Shown here: positions 49,768 to 62,559 of the stretch, piece by piece
Layout: each line of letters begins with the position of its first letter
How positions within the stretch are numbered: the stretch's first letter is position 1
From: Gorsachius magnificus
Lineage: Eukaryota > Chordata > Aves > Pelecaniformes > Ardeidae
Length of the DNA: 64,000 bases
Reading direction: 5' to 3'
Assembly (NCBI GenBank): GCA_034008185.1
Contig: CM067109.1
Location: forward strand, 55,662,301 to 55,726,300
Notes under the pieces: generated by a model
What the model was told of the DNA's origin: nothing
The model's input: only the letters and a program-made list of their open reading frames with translations
Database searches by the model: none
Translations under genes and position numbers: made by a program

Positions 49768-52700
49768 ATCCCTAGCACTTTAAAAAGGAAAAAAAAACAA
49801 AGTAGGAACAATGAAGGTAAAATAAAGCCCTAAATTCCTTTTCAGGTCTAGTTCCCTTGATTCGTAAATACTGATAAACTACACAACGCTGCTATGAAAC
49901 GTTATATTGCTAGAACTGCATACAACATCATAGGAAAAATTTTGGGGGGTTGGTAAAAGTTCATATTTTGAAAGACAAACATTCCACTGAGAGACATTTA
50001 AAAATAAACCTCATTTTTTCTTAAACTCTTAGTTAATTTTTATTTTGAGCTTACTGAGAGAAATACTTTCAATACAAAATATTTTTAATATTTTAAAAAA
50101 AGAATTTGTAAGCTCTTATTTAAACTGATTTTTTCAACATTTCCTTCAATATTATAGGGTATATTTAAAGCTTCAAAATCTAGGTGAAACATCCAAAGAA
50201 GCCTTTTAAGATCATTCTGATCTACATTTTTATGTCTATAACTTGTTGAAACTCTGACCTAATTAGTTCATTATCTTAAAAGAGTACCAAAGCTGTTGTT
50301 ATTATTACTATATGGACTTTACAAATGAAAAATCAAGATACATGGAGACTAGAGGCAAAATGATCAAAGTGTCCATCAGTATGGTGTAATCAACTCGAAA
50401 CAGAATGACTTGCTTTTCCACAGTGCACAGCTTTTTCAAAACGCAGCTTCCATTGATTTCAGTTGCAGATGTGAGCACTCAGCATTTCTATGAATCAAGA
50501 TCTAGGAATCTTAAATTAGTATCAGAAAATGAGGAACATACTCAATTAACCCCTTGGAGAAACTGTGATTTAGAAGTCTTGCCCAAGAACACACACAAAC
50601 TTAGTGGGAGAAGTGTAAAGTGTTCCCCAAAGGACAGCCAGCTCCCTCTACGGGACCACCTTTCCTTTTCTTTCAAAAACCTTGCCTCATTCATCTTCCA
50701 TATGAAGTTACCTCTCATACAAAAGCCCGGTTTATTCTCAGAAGGACAAATAAATGAGGCAGGTGTCCTTTGAGAGGAAAAATGTATTACAGTTGTGTGG
50801 CTAACTTTTGCTCTGGCACTTCTTAAGTTCTGAACACTTGGTTTTGCAGCTTCAGTAGAATATACTGAATATAACAAACAGTGGAAAATATTGGTTCCCT
50901 AATGTGGGAGCTTCTTCTCCAGTATGGCTTTTGTACAGACTACTAGAAGGAAGGTCAATCCAGTCTGCCCTGCTTTCAGAGAAAAGGACAACATTGAGAG
51001 TTGGGGTCATCTTTAAATTCTGGACAGTGTCTCCAGAGAAAACACGCTATATGATAATGTAATTAAAACCATTTTAGAATACGCATGCAATTATTCCAGA
51101 GGCAAGTAACTTTATCATAATTTCCCACCCTTTGAGAACTCGATTCTAAAATATATTGTTGTCATGTTGATTTTAAAAACAATTTCCTGATTAAAAAAAA
51201 ATTCACAGGAATTCTTAATATGAAACCACACTGATCTCTCATATAAAACATTTAGATACTCAGCATGGATTTCTGGTACTTAAAGTAATCAGATTCAACT
51301 GATTATGGAGGGTTAGTTGGTTACTGAAGTTGAGGAAACACAGCTTGACCTTGTGAATAAAGAATACAGGCAGAGAGGACATGCAGAAAATGAACTGACA
51401 ACAAAGATGAACTTAGTAGTTGCATTTTGATTATCCAACAGGTGTCCACAAGAAGAGTTAAAGCAAGAAATAAAACAAGATTGGATGAAAGTCCTCTGAA
51501 TATTTAGATGTTTAATCTTGCATTCAAATGGATGCACCTTAATCTTTTTTTTTTTTTTTTCATTATGAAGAATTCTCTGTTTGCATCACTTCCCTGGAAA
51601 AAGCTCTTTGTTGTCTTATGAGAACAGAAGACTCCCACTCTTTTGAGTCACGGATATTACTTCTCCAGACTGGCTGGACTAAGTGAAGAAGTTGGAGAAA
51701 CCCTGAAATCATATGTCGTGAGAAAGCTAAGAGAGTTGTTTGCCTACCTCCCTCTCCTAGAAGCTGAGTTTCCACATGAACCAGTTTTTGAAGCCTGAGG
51801 GTAGGTGCTGGTGAGATGGTATTTCTTTAGCCTGCTTCTGGGACCAAAGTAGTTCAGTCATGTCACATGCAAGTCACATATGAAACCCTGTTCTCAAAGC
51901 TGGTGTTATGGAAAGATGCTATTTTACCCAATGTCTCCCATGTACAACATTCACATTTTAAAATGATCCAAATTCCCAAATGTACTTCAGAATTTTTCTG
52001 AAAGCTCTATTGATTTCTCTGCCAATATATATTTATATGTGTTGGTAGCTGGTTTTAGCTTGGTCTAATGATTCAAAGAGGATCCCAAAATACTAAAGTT
52101 ATCTGCTTACAAAGCTTTGTCTTCATGGGCAGATAGTTTATCAGTTTGAGCAGCAGTTCACCATTCATTCCTATTGTTTGCCATGTAAACCTAACCAAAA
52201 GAAGGAAAAACATTGTCCAAAATTTCCCACTGTGACTTCCTGAAGCAAACCATATGCATCATGATCTCCAAGAATGCAAAGAAATTCTACCTAGCCAAAA
52301 TCAAACAAACAAAGAGACAAATGGGCATATTACAAAAAGAAAGGAAAGGCCTGGAGGCATTTCACATCAGCACAGTCTAAAAAGTCTTCAGAACTAATTG
52401 CTCAGAAAGGTTAGAAAAACTGACTGAGCAAAAGACTGCCTAGGCACACCAAAATACTAGTAGGTACTGGAAAATAAACTGATGTGGGTGGCCTGAAGTT
52501 TCAAAATATCACTGAATGGATGCAAATAAACCCTGCTTGAAAATTGAAAATCTGTTTGGCATGTCTATGTTGATATAGTTTCTGTGATTAGCAGACACAG
52601 GGGTGTTCTGTGGGGGATGGTTTTACACTGAGGGGTGTAACACTAGGGTGAGACATATCAGTAGCTTGACTGTTTAGAGGTTATTTTCTCTGAGAAGCAG

Positions 52701-54109
52701 CCTAGAATTTATACCTCCACTGCTGTCTCACGGAGCAACCCGAATGTTCTCATGAGCTAACTTGCTCTAGGTCTTTACCTCCATAATAGCAAAAGCAACC
52801 CAATTCGGCTGTTCAGTTTAAGAACATATTTTGTACATTTCTCTCAACAGTGTGCTAAAATTTAGCCAAGCCATTGCCACAGATTACCTCTACAGACCAG
52901 ATTAAAAAAATGAAGTGAACATAATAAGCACTCATGTCAACAGCATTCCTTCTTGCTTGACATCCAGCATGCTTCTAAGCTATGTCTACAGTGCTGGGTT
53001 AAGAAGACACTGACCTCTATGTCATTGTGCCATCTTTCTTGGCATTCTTCTGATTCTTGGTGTACTAAAGAGCCGTGTAGGTACTTTTTTCCACCCTTTT
53101 TTTCCTAGACAATGGGCTTATCAGTGCAGAATATTGTGTTCGCCACAGTGCATTAGCTATTTCACTCTTGAAAGAAGAGAGCACAGAGATGCTCTGGAAA
53201 GTAGACATTACCATCTAACTTCAAACCTCTCCAAAATTCCCTCCAGTCAAACTTGCTCACATTTTCATTAAATGGCAAGGCATTATATCCTGTTTACAGT
53301 CAAATGAAATGCAGAGAGAATAAGAAATGAAAGCCAGGTAGCAAGGTAAAGAAAGAAGTAGAAAAATTCTCATTGAGACATTACATTACACAAGAAGCCA
53401 AAAGCTGTGGGTTATTTTTCTGAAAGAAGCCTAATACTGAACCAAATGTAATTTGTATGTATATGATTGCTGTAAAAATCAAGGACCAACTGAATTCAAG
53501 TAGAAACTTGCATGTCTACAGAGCAGTGTTTTGTGTCAAAACCACTTGATCCTAATCTAACCAGAGCCAAAATGATTCAGATACGGTTATGCAGGTCAAG
53601 GAGGTGACGAAGGTATTTTCACTGATATCAGCACTGGCAGGCTGGAAAATACCTGATGAGGAACAGCAGAAGCTTTAGGAATTCACCAGCATATTCTGGA
53701 AGAAAATTACACATGACCTTACATGACACCAACTTGTGCCAGAGAATTGAAGGATGGGTTCCTGTTTCTACCCTGAACCTTTGGTACCTAAGATAGTCAA
53801 ACCACCCTGTAACTGCTGCAACAGGAACAAGCAAGGTTTCACCTATTCTTTGGGCAAGAACCAAATGGAGGTGGAGCATTGCATGGGCAGATGAAGAGGA
53901 AAGTAGAGATGTCATTTCCTTGTCTGTCAGTAGACATCAATGCTGTGAAAGAGGGTGCCTGCGTAGCATGATATACCACCTAGTAGCATAGGGTCACCAT
54001 TGTGGCAAGAACAGAGGAAATAGTGAAGACTATGTAGAGACTGACTTATTTAAAATCTCTCACCAGCTCTCATACTTCACCTCTTCTTTTTCTTTTTTTT
54101 TTTCAATAG

Positions 54110-54118
54110 AGACAAAGG
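54110..54118 (+). other. Microexon-like splice-site pair (9 nt)
   Basis: A long pyrimidine tract (about 54083-54103) ends in CAATAG. After exactly nine bases (AGACAAAGG) comes GTAAGC, a good 5' splice site. Nine nt would insert three amino acids and keep the frame, as neuronal microexons do. There is no flanking gene evidence, and the pattern can arise by chance in tens of kilobases. Confidence 0.12.
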
Positions 54119-54199
54119 GTAAGCTAGTAAATTCCAAATAATTTCAATTCATCTTTCATTAATAAATAAATTGATCATTAGTACTCCATTTTATACAAT

Positions 54200-54222
54200 C
54201 TGTTGATGATTGGAATCAACAG
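54200..54222. repeat. Perfect 8-bp inverted repeat, 7-nt loop
   Basis: CTGTTGAT and ATCAACAG enclose GATTGGA. It lies in an AT-rich segment (54130-54300) dense in ATTA, ATCAT and TTTATTAAAT words. Confidence 0.85.
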
Positions 54223-55495
54223 CATTAGAGTTGTTTATTAAATAATGTTTCAATCATTTCTTTTCATTTTATATTCTCATCAATAGAAAACAATATCAAA
54301 GTTCTGCCTGAAAGCAACCCCTCATAATTTTACCCCGGAATCATAGAGAAGTTACAGCCTCGGCACTTTAAAATTCCCGTCCTGCAGGACAAATTCTGTT
54401 GCATAATGTCATTTCCTATAAAACAAGAAAATCATGAAACATTTCCTTCCTTTAGGCATAGATGAATTTTAGACTAAAAACTGTAAGTTTACAGAACCAG
54501 ATTTTTATTTAACAGAACTCATACCTTCTTTCCATTCATATAGATTAACACTGTACAGAGTTGGAATACATAAAGTTGTATGAACCAGTGGCTTGTGTCA
54601 TTAAGGCAATCAGGATAAAAACATTGCAAGGAAAAAGACCTACTGTGTGGACTTACAGTTTAGATGGCATGTGCAAGCGGCTTTCTCTCTGAGGTGGAGT
54701 TGGGATGGGCTATTGTAACTGTTGAATTAAAATACTGAAACTAAAAGGAATTATTGGTCTGGGCAGAGGGAATTTCAGGACAAATGGTCAGGCATGTTTG
54801 CACGGCCACAATATGCCAGTGAGCTGAAATTTAAGGCTTACTACTCTAAGCATCCACACAGGAAATGCTCTTGAAACTAAAATGATAACTGGGAGCTTGA
54901 GCACAGGATAATTACAGTCACAAATGACATATACCAGCACTCAGACCTCAAGACTTAAATCAGCTTTCTTGGGAATGGCCCAGACCTTTTACCCAGAAGA
55001 CTTGTGTATGGAAACTATTTGGGAAGCTGATCCTTGCTTCCTCTCAGCTGTTACTTAGTAACTAACTGTGTGAGTGCTTCCAGTCCATTTCGCATCAGAG
55101 TCACACAGGTTAGCTGAAATGGCTCTGCCAGGCAACCAGAAAGCCCAGGCAAATCAATGCTGTTGGTGTGTTACCGAGGCATTTGATAGGTGTTCAGGAA
55201 GGAGGATGCATCCAGAAAGCATTGAACTCCAGGAAATTTCAGGCAGAAGTATCTGATTCTTATCACCAGGACCAAATTTCTATTGGCAGGATCAGTGCTG
55301 TCTAGCTCAAGGCAGTGGCTAATTACTACTTGGAGCAAGCTGTCACTATCCATCAGCTGTGGGGATGTAGGAGCAGTTTATACCTTCTGATCAGCCATCC
55401 TCTTCATCAGTAGTGATTGCTTATTTATGGAGATAAGCTGCCATTGCTGACCAGCTGCTTCACACTATGGCTACCTCTAGGGATAAGCAATCACC

Positions 55496-56179
55496 ATGGA
55501 GCAACAGAATATTACTGAGGCTGCAAATGCACAGGTGTTTACAGCAATGAATTTACCATATAACTACCTAATTATGATCAGGTGGTACAACTTCCATATC
55601 CATATTCTTTTCCAGACTTTGTCTTCCCCTCCTTTATCCCCCTCCCTACCTCTTGTTCCAGTAGCCTCTATCGTTCCCTCTCTCAGTCAGCTGTCTTATC
55701 CATCCTTCCCAGGCATCCTCCTGCCCATATCTGTGCTGCCATCTCCCTATGTCCTGCCCAGCACACAAGGGACCAGGACCAGAGGCAAGCTGTCTCCATA
55801 CTTAGCCCAGGCGAATCAGCTGGCTGGCTGGGTGCAGTCAGCCTCCACTGGAGGCCCATGCAGGCTGCTGCATGCTGAGGGAGGTGAGGATGCTAAAGAC
55901 CCTGCATGGGTGCAGTATTTCAACCAGGGCCCACGCGTCATGGGTTACATGGCACAGGTATTCAGACAGCACCCTGGCGAAACACAGTGTAGTTACAGCC
56001 GCCAAACCCAATGTTGTGGTAGTAATTGTCTAAGCTGGTGGCCACAGGAGTTTGGAAGGCCAGAGATGTCAGCCACCTTGAACATGATTGCCTATGATGG
56101 TGTACTTCTCTCTTTTGCTATATTTCTGCTGAGGGAATATTTACTATTTGATCCTAACCTTCATCCATTCACAAGCTAA
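55496..56179 (+). CDS. 227-codon open frame with strong Kozak start, unknown
   Basis: The longest open frame in the window that is not transposon-derived. It starts at an ATG in the context CACCATGG, which matches the vertebrate initiation consensus. The predicted product has an Asn-Ile-Thr site near the N-terminus, a Ser/Pro/Leu-rich stretch (about residues 42-90), several cysteines in the middle (CSYSRQTQCCGSNC at about residues 166-179) and a hydrophobic segment near the C-terminus (about 203-217). I recognise no domain. There is no visible promoter, splice structure or polyadenylation evidence, and the pyrimidine-rich part is naturally poor in stop codons. It may be a chance frame or part of a lineage-specific transcript. 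Confidence 0.12.
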   Translation: MEQQNITEAANAQVFTAMNLPYNYLIMIRWYNFHIHILFQTLSSPPLSPSLPLVPVASIVPSLSQLSYPSFPGILLPISVLPSPYVLPSTQGTRTRGKLSPYLAQANQLAGWVQSASTGGPCRLLHAEGGEDAKDPAWVQYFNQGPRVMGYMAQVFRQHPGETQCSYSRQTQCCGSNCLSWWPQEFGRPEMSATLNMIAYDGVLLSFAIFLLREYLLFDPNLHPFTS

Positions 56180-59044
56180 ACAGAATACTTCTTGAATGAA
56201 TTCTGTTTTACAGTTAAGACTCTTCTACCTATAGACCTGACACTTCTAGAAAATTTCCAGAAAAATTAAAACTTTGTTCCCAAAACTAGTAAAAAATTCA
56301 GAGTCAAAATCATAATTTACAGAAAATCCTGTTGAAAAGTTACTGGAGTTCTCATGGCCATTATTTTTTCACTTTGTTTTTGCTGTGCTATCATTCCCAG
56401 CTGTCTGTAGTTTAGAGAAATGAACAAGCTTGGGCTTGAAAAACCCTAAAGAGAATTGCCTTCTTCACAGTGATGAATTCTGCCTATGCAGTCCTCATGC
56501 TTCTCGGAGCTCATGCTCTTTTGGTTGGACCTGAGCTCTCTAAAATTAAACAAGAAAATGAGGTTTTGACACTATTGGATAAATTTCATCGTGAACATCC
56601 TTCAGACAGGATGCTGTTTCCTCTGAGGTTGTTTGAAGTTTCACCATTGATTTAATTTAGTGTGGAATAAACCCATTATTTGCTGAGAAGTGTCATGAAC
56701 AATTAAGATACTTAATAAATAATTGCCTAATTACATGTATGTCATCTAATCAAATCCAGCTCAGTTTCTACAAGTTGCCCTCTATCCTCTTAGAAGCTTT
56801 TTATTTTGGCCCTTTCTGTCTTTACTTCTTACTCCAGAAATCAAAGGTCTCTTTTTCTATATACAAGTTTATTACAGATTTTTTTTCGTATTGCCCTAAT
56901 TTTGAATTAACTTGTTGAATTAATAAACAGTGCTTCCTTGTTTCTCTCTATGTTCTCTGTCTGAAAATGCTTACAGTGATTCAAATGGAGACAGAGAGAC
57001 TTTAATGTGATTCCAGCACAGTTTTCTTAGTCAGGAGGTAACACAAACCCGACTTCTCTATTTGATTTTACCTCTCTACATATGTAGAGTGTAATATCTG
57101 TGTAATGGTTTCAAACACAAGCAATAAGAGTGAGCCTATAGTGAAGCATATATTGCTTTCTAAATATTCATACTGAATCAATATGAAAGAATGGATGGGC
57201 TAACTGTGGCTCAAGCTATAGTGAAGAAATAAATAAATGACTGAGCATTTGCATTGTCATTTCAAACAGGGCTTGATTTATAACAGGAGAGGTTAAGTCA
57301 CATATCACCAGGGAGAAAGATCACTGACATATTCCAAACTGCTGCAGTGGAGAGGTGTTAAACATTTTCTTGCTCATTAGCTAGTGAAGCCCAGACTCTT
57401 CAGGGTATGAGAGGAGGTGAATGCACCTATCAGCACATAGTTCACTGCTGAGGCTTGGATCCCAAGCCCTGCCTCTGACCATCCAAGGTCTTCAACATCA
57501 GCTACCCAAATTCAGCTGCATGACCTTGGTGTTACAAATATGGTATGAAAAAGAAAAGAGGGTCCTCAGTCTTCTCTACTGAAACTATTTTCATTTACAT
57601 AAATGAATAACCATAGGACCAAAGCGGGGGGAAAGGCGGGGGGCAACAACAGGGAGATTGACTGCAAAGCTTATTGGTGGAGAAATGACACAAGAAACAA
57701 GTCACTTCTTCTTTCGATTTTTAGTTTTTTAGGCAAGTGGAATAGCTCCATTATAAGAAGCTGAGAGAAACATACTTCAGAAGAAGAAATGGCTTAAAGT
57801 ACCTGTCTAGGATGTGGGGACTGGTACCAGAATTTTTTGCGTTTTAGATCACGCCATTAGTAGACATTCTGTGGTACGCTCTTGAAGTATTATCCTGCCA
57901 AACTCTATTTCTTACATTTCAGACTGAGTTTGGTTAAAATTGCATGAGAAATGATGAATCTTTTGTCTGATAATTTTTTTTCAATTAAAAAATACTTCAG
58001 TAAAACATCCCTGAGCAGCTTTATTTGCTATGAACAGATTAGACCAGACAGTGCCACTGCCAATCTCCTTGGCTTTCTGTCTTGTGTTCAAATTATACCA
58101 TGATAAGTTAAAAAGGATATATGACCTTGTACACTGTATAATGCCTGAAATGCATCTGGCATCTCTATCAAAAGGATATGAATTGTTTGCAGACTATGAA
58201 TATTTTTTATTTTACAATGATTTTTAGCCAACTAGAATATTCAAAGAATTCCAGCTGAAACTGGACCCCACAGACTCTTTCTACATGATAACATTATCAA
58301 ACCCCTTTCATTTCCAATATCTTTCCAAAAGAAATAATTACTCTTCTAAAATTTTTGCTTGCCGTCCCTTTCCTTTTTGCACATGGTCATGTGCTGCTTT
58401 CAAAAAATGAATCACATTTTTTTTAATCTGAGAACATTTAGAAGCCAAGCTTCCCTGTAGAATACAAAATTTCATGCTGAGAATACAGTAATTGTTAAAA
58501 AAAAAATAGGAGAAAATCCATTACTGGGATTTTGTATATTTAAACCAGATATATCTGATTATTAAATCCCATTTTCTTAACTTTTACAACAATGTCTAGC
58601 ACTACAGATATACTTGTATTGTTTCAGTCACTTATGTTGTGAGAGGTTGTCCTTTTTACACTCATTGAAAATTAATACAAATCAGCTTACACTGAACTGT
58701 GAGAACACTCTTAATCAAATGTAGAGACACTGCAAATTATTCCAATACATAGATTTTTGGGGAAAATGGATTCCTTGAATGAAAAGAATTCCAGTTGCAA
58801 AGAACAGTAACCTAGTTCAATAAGATTTTTTAAATGAAGTATTACAATTTTTAAAAGTTACTTCTTTATGAATCAGTTTCTGTAAAGAACCTTCTTTAAG
58901 ATCCAGTTTGCAGTGCTGGTTTTTAAAATTTCTGGGATACAGAAGATTTAACAAAACATAAAGAAGGGGGGTTTTTACTGTTCCTTGTAAAACTGGCAGA
59001 AGACAATCCTGTTCTCATTAGAGACAAGCAGGAAATATAAGCTT
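56180..59044. other. AT-rich noncoding block, no gene seen
   Basis: Nothing gene-like stands out. Two G6 runs close together lie at about 57627-57645. A 61-codon frame at about 56470 begins at GTG after an AG and has a hydrophobic start, but no downstream splice site was found. Confidence 0.5.
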
Positions 59045-59056
59045 TGAGGAACCCTC

Positions 59057-59271
59057 TGTTCCTTTCCCTTTCCCTTTCCCTTTCCCTTTCCCATTCCCAA
59101 TCTCATTCCCATTCCCATTTCCCTTTCCTCTTTCACCCTGCCCTCTCTCCCCCCTTTTTCTGTCCCCCTTCCTCTGCCTTCCTTTCCCCTTCCCCTTTCC
59201 TTTTTTCTCTTCCTTTATCCCTTTCCCCTAACCTTCTTTGCCTCTTCCCCTTTCCCCTGCCTCTTGGTCCA
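59057..59271 (+). repeat. Polypyrimidine tract with (TTTCCC)n core
   Basis: About 215 bp, almost entirely C and T on the plus strand. It opens with five perfect TTTCCC units (59063-59092), followed by degenerate ATTCCC and CCCTT variants. It is a microsatellite that can form triplex (H-DNA) structures. The open frames across it are low-complexity artefacts. Confidence 0.9.
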
Positions 59272-62200
59272 GAGAAGTTTTGACCAAGTCTAGGCATCAC
59301 TGTTACCATCTAAGGAGAACTGAAAACAGATTTTCTAATCCAGTTATCCCTAATCTTTGGAGAGTGTTTGAATTTCATCCAAACCTATACATGAAGAGTC
59401 CTGTACAACGTCACAGACACCTCGCCTCAGCAGTGGCTCAGGATGTGCAGTCTTCCTAAAGGAGGTGTTCAAATTATTTCCAGCAGTTACTGAGCAACAT
59501 ATATCTAGTTCCCAACTTTCTAACCAGTGAGTGATTTCTGAATGTCTATTTGCTCTGTAGTCTGAACAAACAGGATTAAAACTATGGGGCACACCGTTTA
59601 ATTTTTACTTGTTCTTTATTAAAGCCACTGGGTATATCCTTCAAGTTAAAAGTGTTTTTCTCTTCCCTGGGCAAGGGATGTACTTTTTATCCATAATAGA
59701 TAGAAAATAGCCTTGTGTACATGTGAATGGAGAAATAGTAGCAGCCATTCTCCAAATATGAGAACAAAGATTCATTAAAAAGATTCACACTATGAGTAAA
59801 ACAGCTCCATGGAGACTGTCTTGTCAGTCTTGTCAAACACCAAGTTGATGCTTACTCAGCTGCCTGTAAGATTTTGCTGCTCATCACAATCCAGGCTAAT
59901 AAAAAAACTTAAATTGAACAGTTTCTACAGTATCCTTCTGAACCCTGTACTGAAGTCATGAAGGGTCACATTGACAACTGCCTGACAGATTTCCTGTATT
60001 CAGAGATTTTTCCAGAAATTATTTTTCCTAGCACCTGTATGGGGTAAAGTGGCATAAAAAGGCTGTGGGGGTGGAATTTTTTCTTTAAACTTAGTAATTT
60101 TGCAAAGTGCCTTCAGATTTCCACAGCTTGAAAATATCCTTAAGCAGTAGTAATTTGTAAGCTCTTATCCTTATTTCAGATGAATCTCTTTTCACAACTA
60201 TTCACATGATTCTGCTTAGAGTAATGAATTAAAAAGGAAGAAAGTATTAGCAATTAAAATCATGTGCGCCATCAAGCTTCTAGTAAAGCAACTAGGAAAA
60301 GTAAATGAGGCAACCTCTACCTTAATTTGATAATAGCTACACAAGCCAAGGGGTTTTTTTCTGCCTAAAATTCAAAATCAGAGTGATAAAAAGAGGAAGT
60401 ATAGATAGCTGCATTATGTTTTCTAAAATATCCTTAAACAAGAGTGAGATTTTTTTTCAAAATCCAAAATGATGTACCAACTCCTACTTTGAGATTTTCA
60501 GTAGAGTGTGTTTTCTGACATGTTTGGAAACATGGCAACTTATCTCAATGCATAAATGAGGAAGAGCAAGCAAGGAGGGCCTTGTTTTCCCAGCTCCCCG
60601 AGAGTCCCACTCATTAGGCTACCTCTGCTGACTTCAAGTGACTATAGGTAGCAAGTACTGGCAATTCTAAATAATTTTTCTGACCTTCTCCACTCTCTGA
60701 TTTTGTGGTCACCCTTTGGCAGCAACTGGAGATGCATGGCATTTGGTGTCCCAAGCCACATTCTCTCTGAGCAGTGAGTATCATCACTCTTATCCCTCCC
60801 AAATCCTGAGACTGAATTACCTTCTCAGCACCAGGTAGGACAGAGCCAGATTCTCCAAGTGACTCCCCTTTCCATCAGTTTTATTGTCGCGTCTGTTTCT
60901 CTGTATATCCCTGCCCTCTTTCCCTCACAGTTTCCCAGCTACCAAGTAGAGAGGCAATATTCCCATTCCTGCTCAGCTCCAATTGCAGGGCCAATTACCT
61001 CTGCACAATTGTTATTTCAGCTCTCCACCGGCTACCTGCTCCACCAATTTCTTGAGCCACATTAGTGATTCCTTTCAAGTTCAGGCTGCACTCTGTATAT
61101 TGTGTTTTCTCACACTGAACTCAGTTGTTCTGTGAAGGAACTCATAAGCCTGAGATGCTCAAAAATACAGCAAGTGCCTAAGCCATTGTCCTCTGCTCCA
61201 TGTGAGGACCATAAGTGCAAGTGTTACACTGGAAACCCTATTAGCCCAATTAGCAAGTCTGATTTTGGATGCTGCCTACAGATTACTTAGTGCCTACTTA
61301 AAGACTGATGCAGTAAATGACAGTCACTCCAGGGAGATGAAGCCCTGAATATTGAAATAACAATACATCCACATTGTTTTAGAGTTGGAAGAATGTGTCT
61401 TTCCAAAGAACTGGAGAAAGAGCCAGCACAAAATATATAAGTAAAATTTGTTCTGCAAAAATATAAGATTAAAACAATTCTGTGGAACATATTTGTGCTC
61501 CTCTTTGCCAAAGCAAATTTTTCTCTTATAACTGGAGCCCCCAGCAGCCTCTTGTGGGACACGTGTCAGTAGATTTTCAAACAACTAACAATGTATTAAG
61601 TAGAGAGCTTCCTATAGCCCCATTTGCCCTTTTCTTCATGTACACCTCCCTATGCATTCTGCTACCAAAGTATGGTTTCAAAAAAGACTGGTATGAAGGT
61701 GGCTAAAAAAATTCCGTCTTCTACTCAGCTTTTCTGAGTCAAGCTGTGTGGGTACCACATGGTCCTGCTTCCCCTCTTTTACACAGCCACTGAAGACTCT
61801 TGCAAATATTGTGGTTTCTCTCTCTTGAAATCTTCCTCAGACAATATGACAAATACAGAGGTCTGTCTCCTTCAACAAATGGATGAGGATATACTTCCTT
61901 AAGAAAAACTAAAACACAGAGTGTAGCCACTCAAGGTAGCTGCATCCCCCTCACAGTACCCCCCTTCCATGTTCAATAATTGCCATTTTTTATTTCTGTT
62001 TTCAAAGGGCCTTTTCAAAGGGCCTTTGAAACAGAAGTGAAACTTCTGTAGCAGCAGGATGCTATCGGTTGCTGTACAAGCACTGTATGATGCAATATAT
62101 ATATGTTGTATATTATATACATTTTTTTAATCTTTCAATTTGTTCTCTGCCAAGTCTCTTGACACCATGATATGCTAGGAAATAAGTTTAAAATGTTTAA

Positions 62201-62559
62201 CTTCAGAAATAACGTTCCTCTCTGAAATCTCTTTTAGGAAAAAGCTACAGTGACACAATGGAATGGCTTGAGAGAGAGAGAGATTTGCCCCTTAAAAAAA
62301 AAAATCACTCAGAAGGGTACAGAAGAGAATCCCTACAATTTTAAGAAATTTGCACTTCTACATATTGCACTGAAACACTGACAGTGCCGTTGGATGCAAT
62401 TATTTGAAGCTCACATTTATATTAAAAAACAGAGATTGTAAAATGGAATTTGACTGACTTCACTTGCAAGAAACCCTATGCCATAAAAATGTCCTTTCTC
62501 TAATCAAAATGTCACCTGAATGAAGTCATCATGTTTGGCCTGATTGCATTTTTTCTCCA
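59272..62559. other. Noncoding block, no gene seen
   Basis: No transposon or exon is recognised. Notable small features are the palindrome cluster at 61994-62049, an AT-alternating run near 62094-62126 and a short (GA)n run at about 62270-62282. Confidence 0.5.
61994..62049. repeat. Nested palindrome cluster with a 13-bp tandem duplication
   Basis: TTTTCAAAGGGCC occurs twice in tandem (61999-62011, 62012-62024). The second copy runs into a near-perfect palindrome, TTTCAAAGG-G-CCTTTGAAA (62013-62031). A larger imperfect hairpin pairs TTCTGTTTTCAAAGG (61994-62008) with CCTTTGAAACAGAA (62023-62036). A further perfect hairpin, ACAGAAGT-GAA-ACTTCTGT (62031-62049), shares the right arm. All of this is read directly from the sequence. 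Confidence 0.9.

Larger units (their letters stand above)
46820..49782 (-). mobile_element. CR1 non-LTR retrotransposon, best-preserved copy (minus strand)
   Basis: This element of about 2.96 kb reads right to left. The 3' end is marked on the plus strand by two CATAGAAT units (46820-46827 and 46828-46835), the complement of the CR1 ATTCTATG tail. An 84-bp 3' UTR separates the tail from the stop codon. ORF2 coding extends to about 49767, and the CR1 match ends at about 49782 (AAAGTGCTAGGGATGTG on the minus strand). ORF1 and the 5' UTR are missing, so the element is 5'-truncated near the start of ORF2. Its tail (ATTCTATG) and UTR differ from those of the 7-kb and 20-kb copies, so it belongs to another CR1 subfamily. 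Confidence 0.96.
49783..55495. other. AT-rich noncoding block, no gene seen
   Basis: No transposon or exon is recognised. It contains a T16 run (51545-51560), a perfect inverted repeat (54200-54222) and a microexon-like splice-site pair at 54110-54118. The open frames (up to 122 codons at 50405-50773) overlap antisense frames and match nothing I know. Confidence 0.5.

Noticed and set aside
56470..56655. 61-codon frame with a signal-peptide-like start after a CACAG
   Set aside because: It is short, no donor splice site was found at its end, and there is no recognisable homology. The hydrophobic start could be chance.
59044..59283. Ser/Leu/Phe-rich frame
   Set aside because: It is a translation of the polypyrimidine (TTTCCC)n tract.
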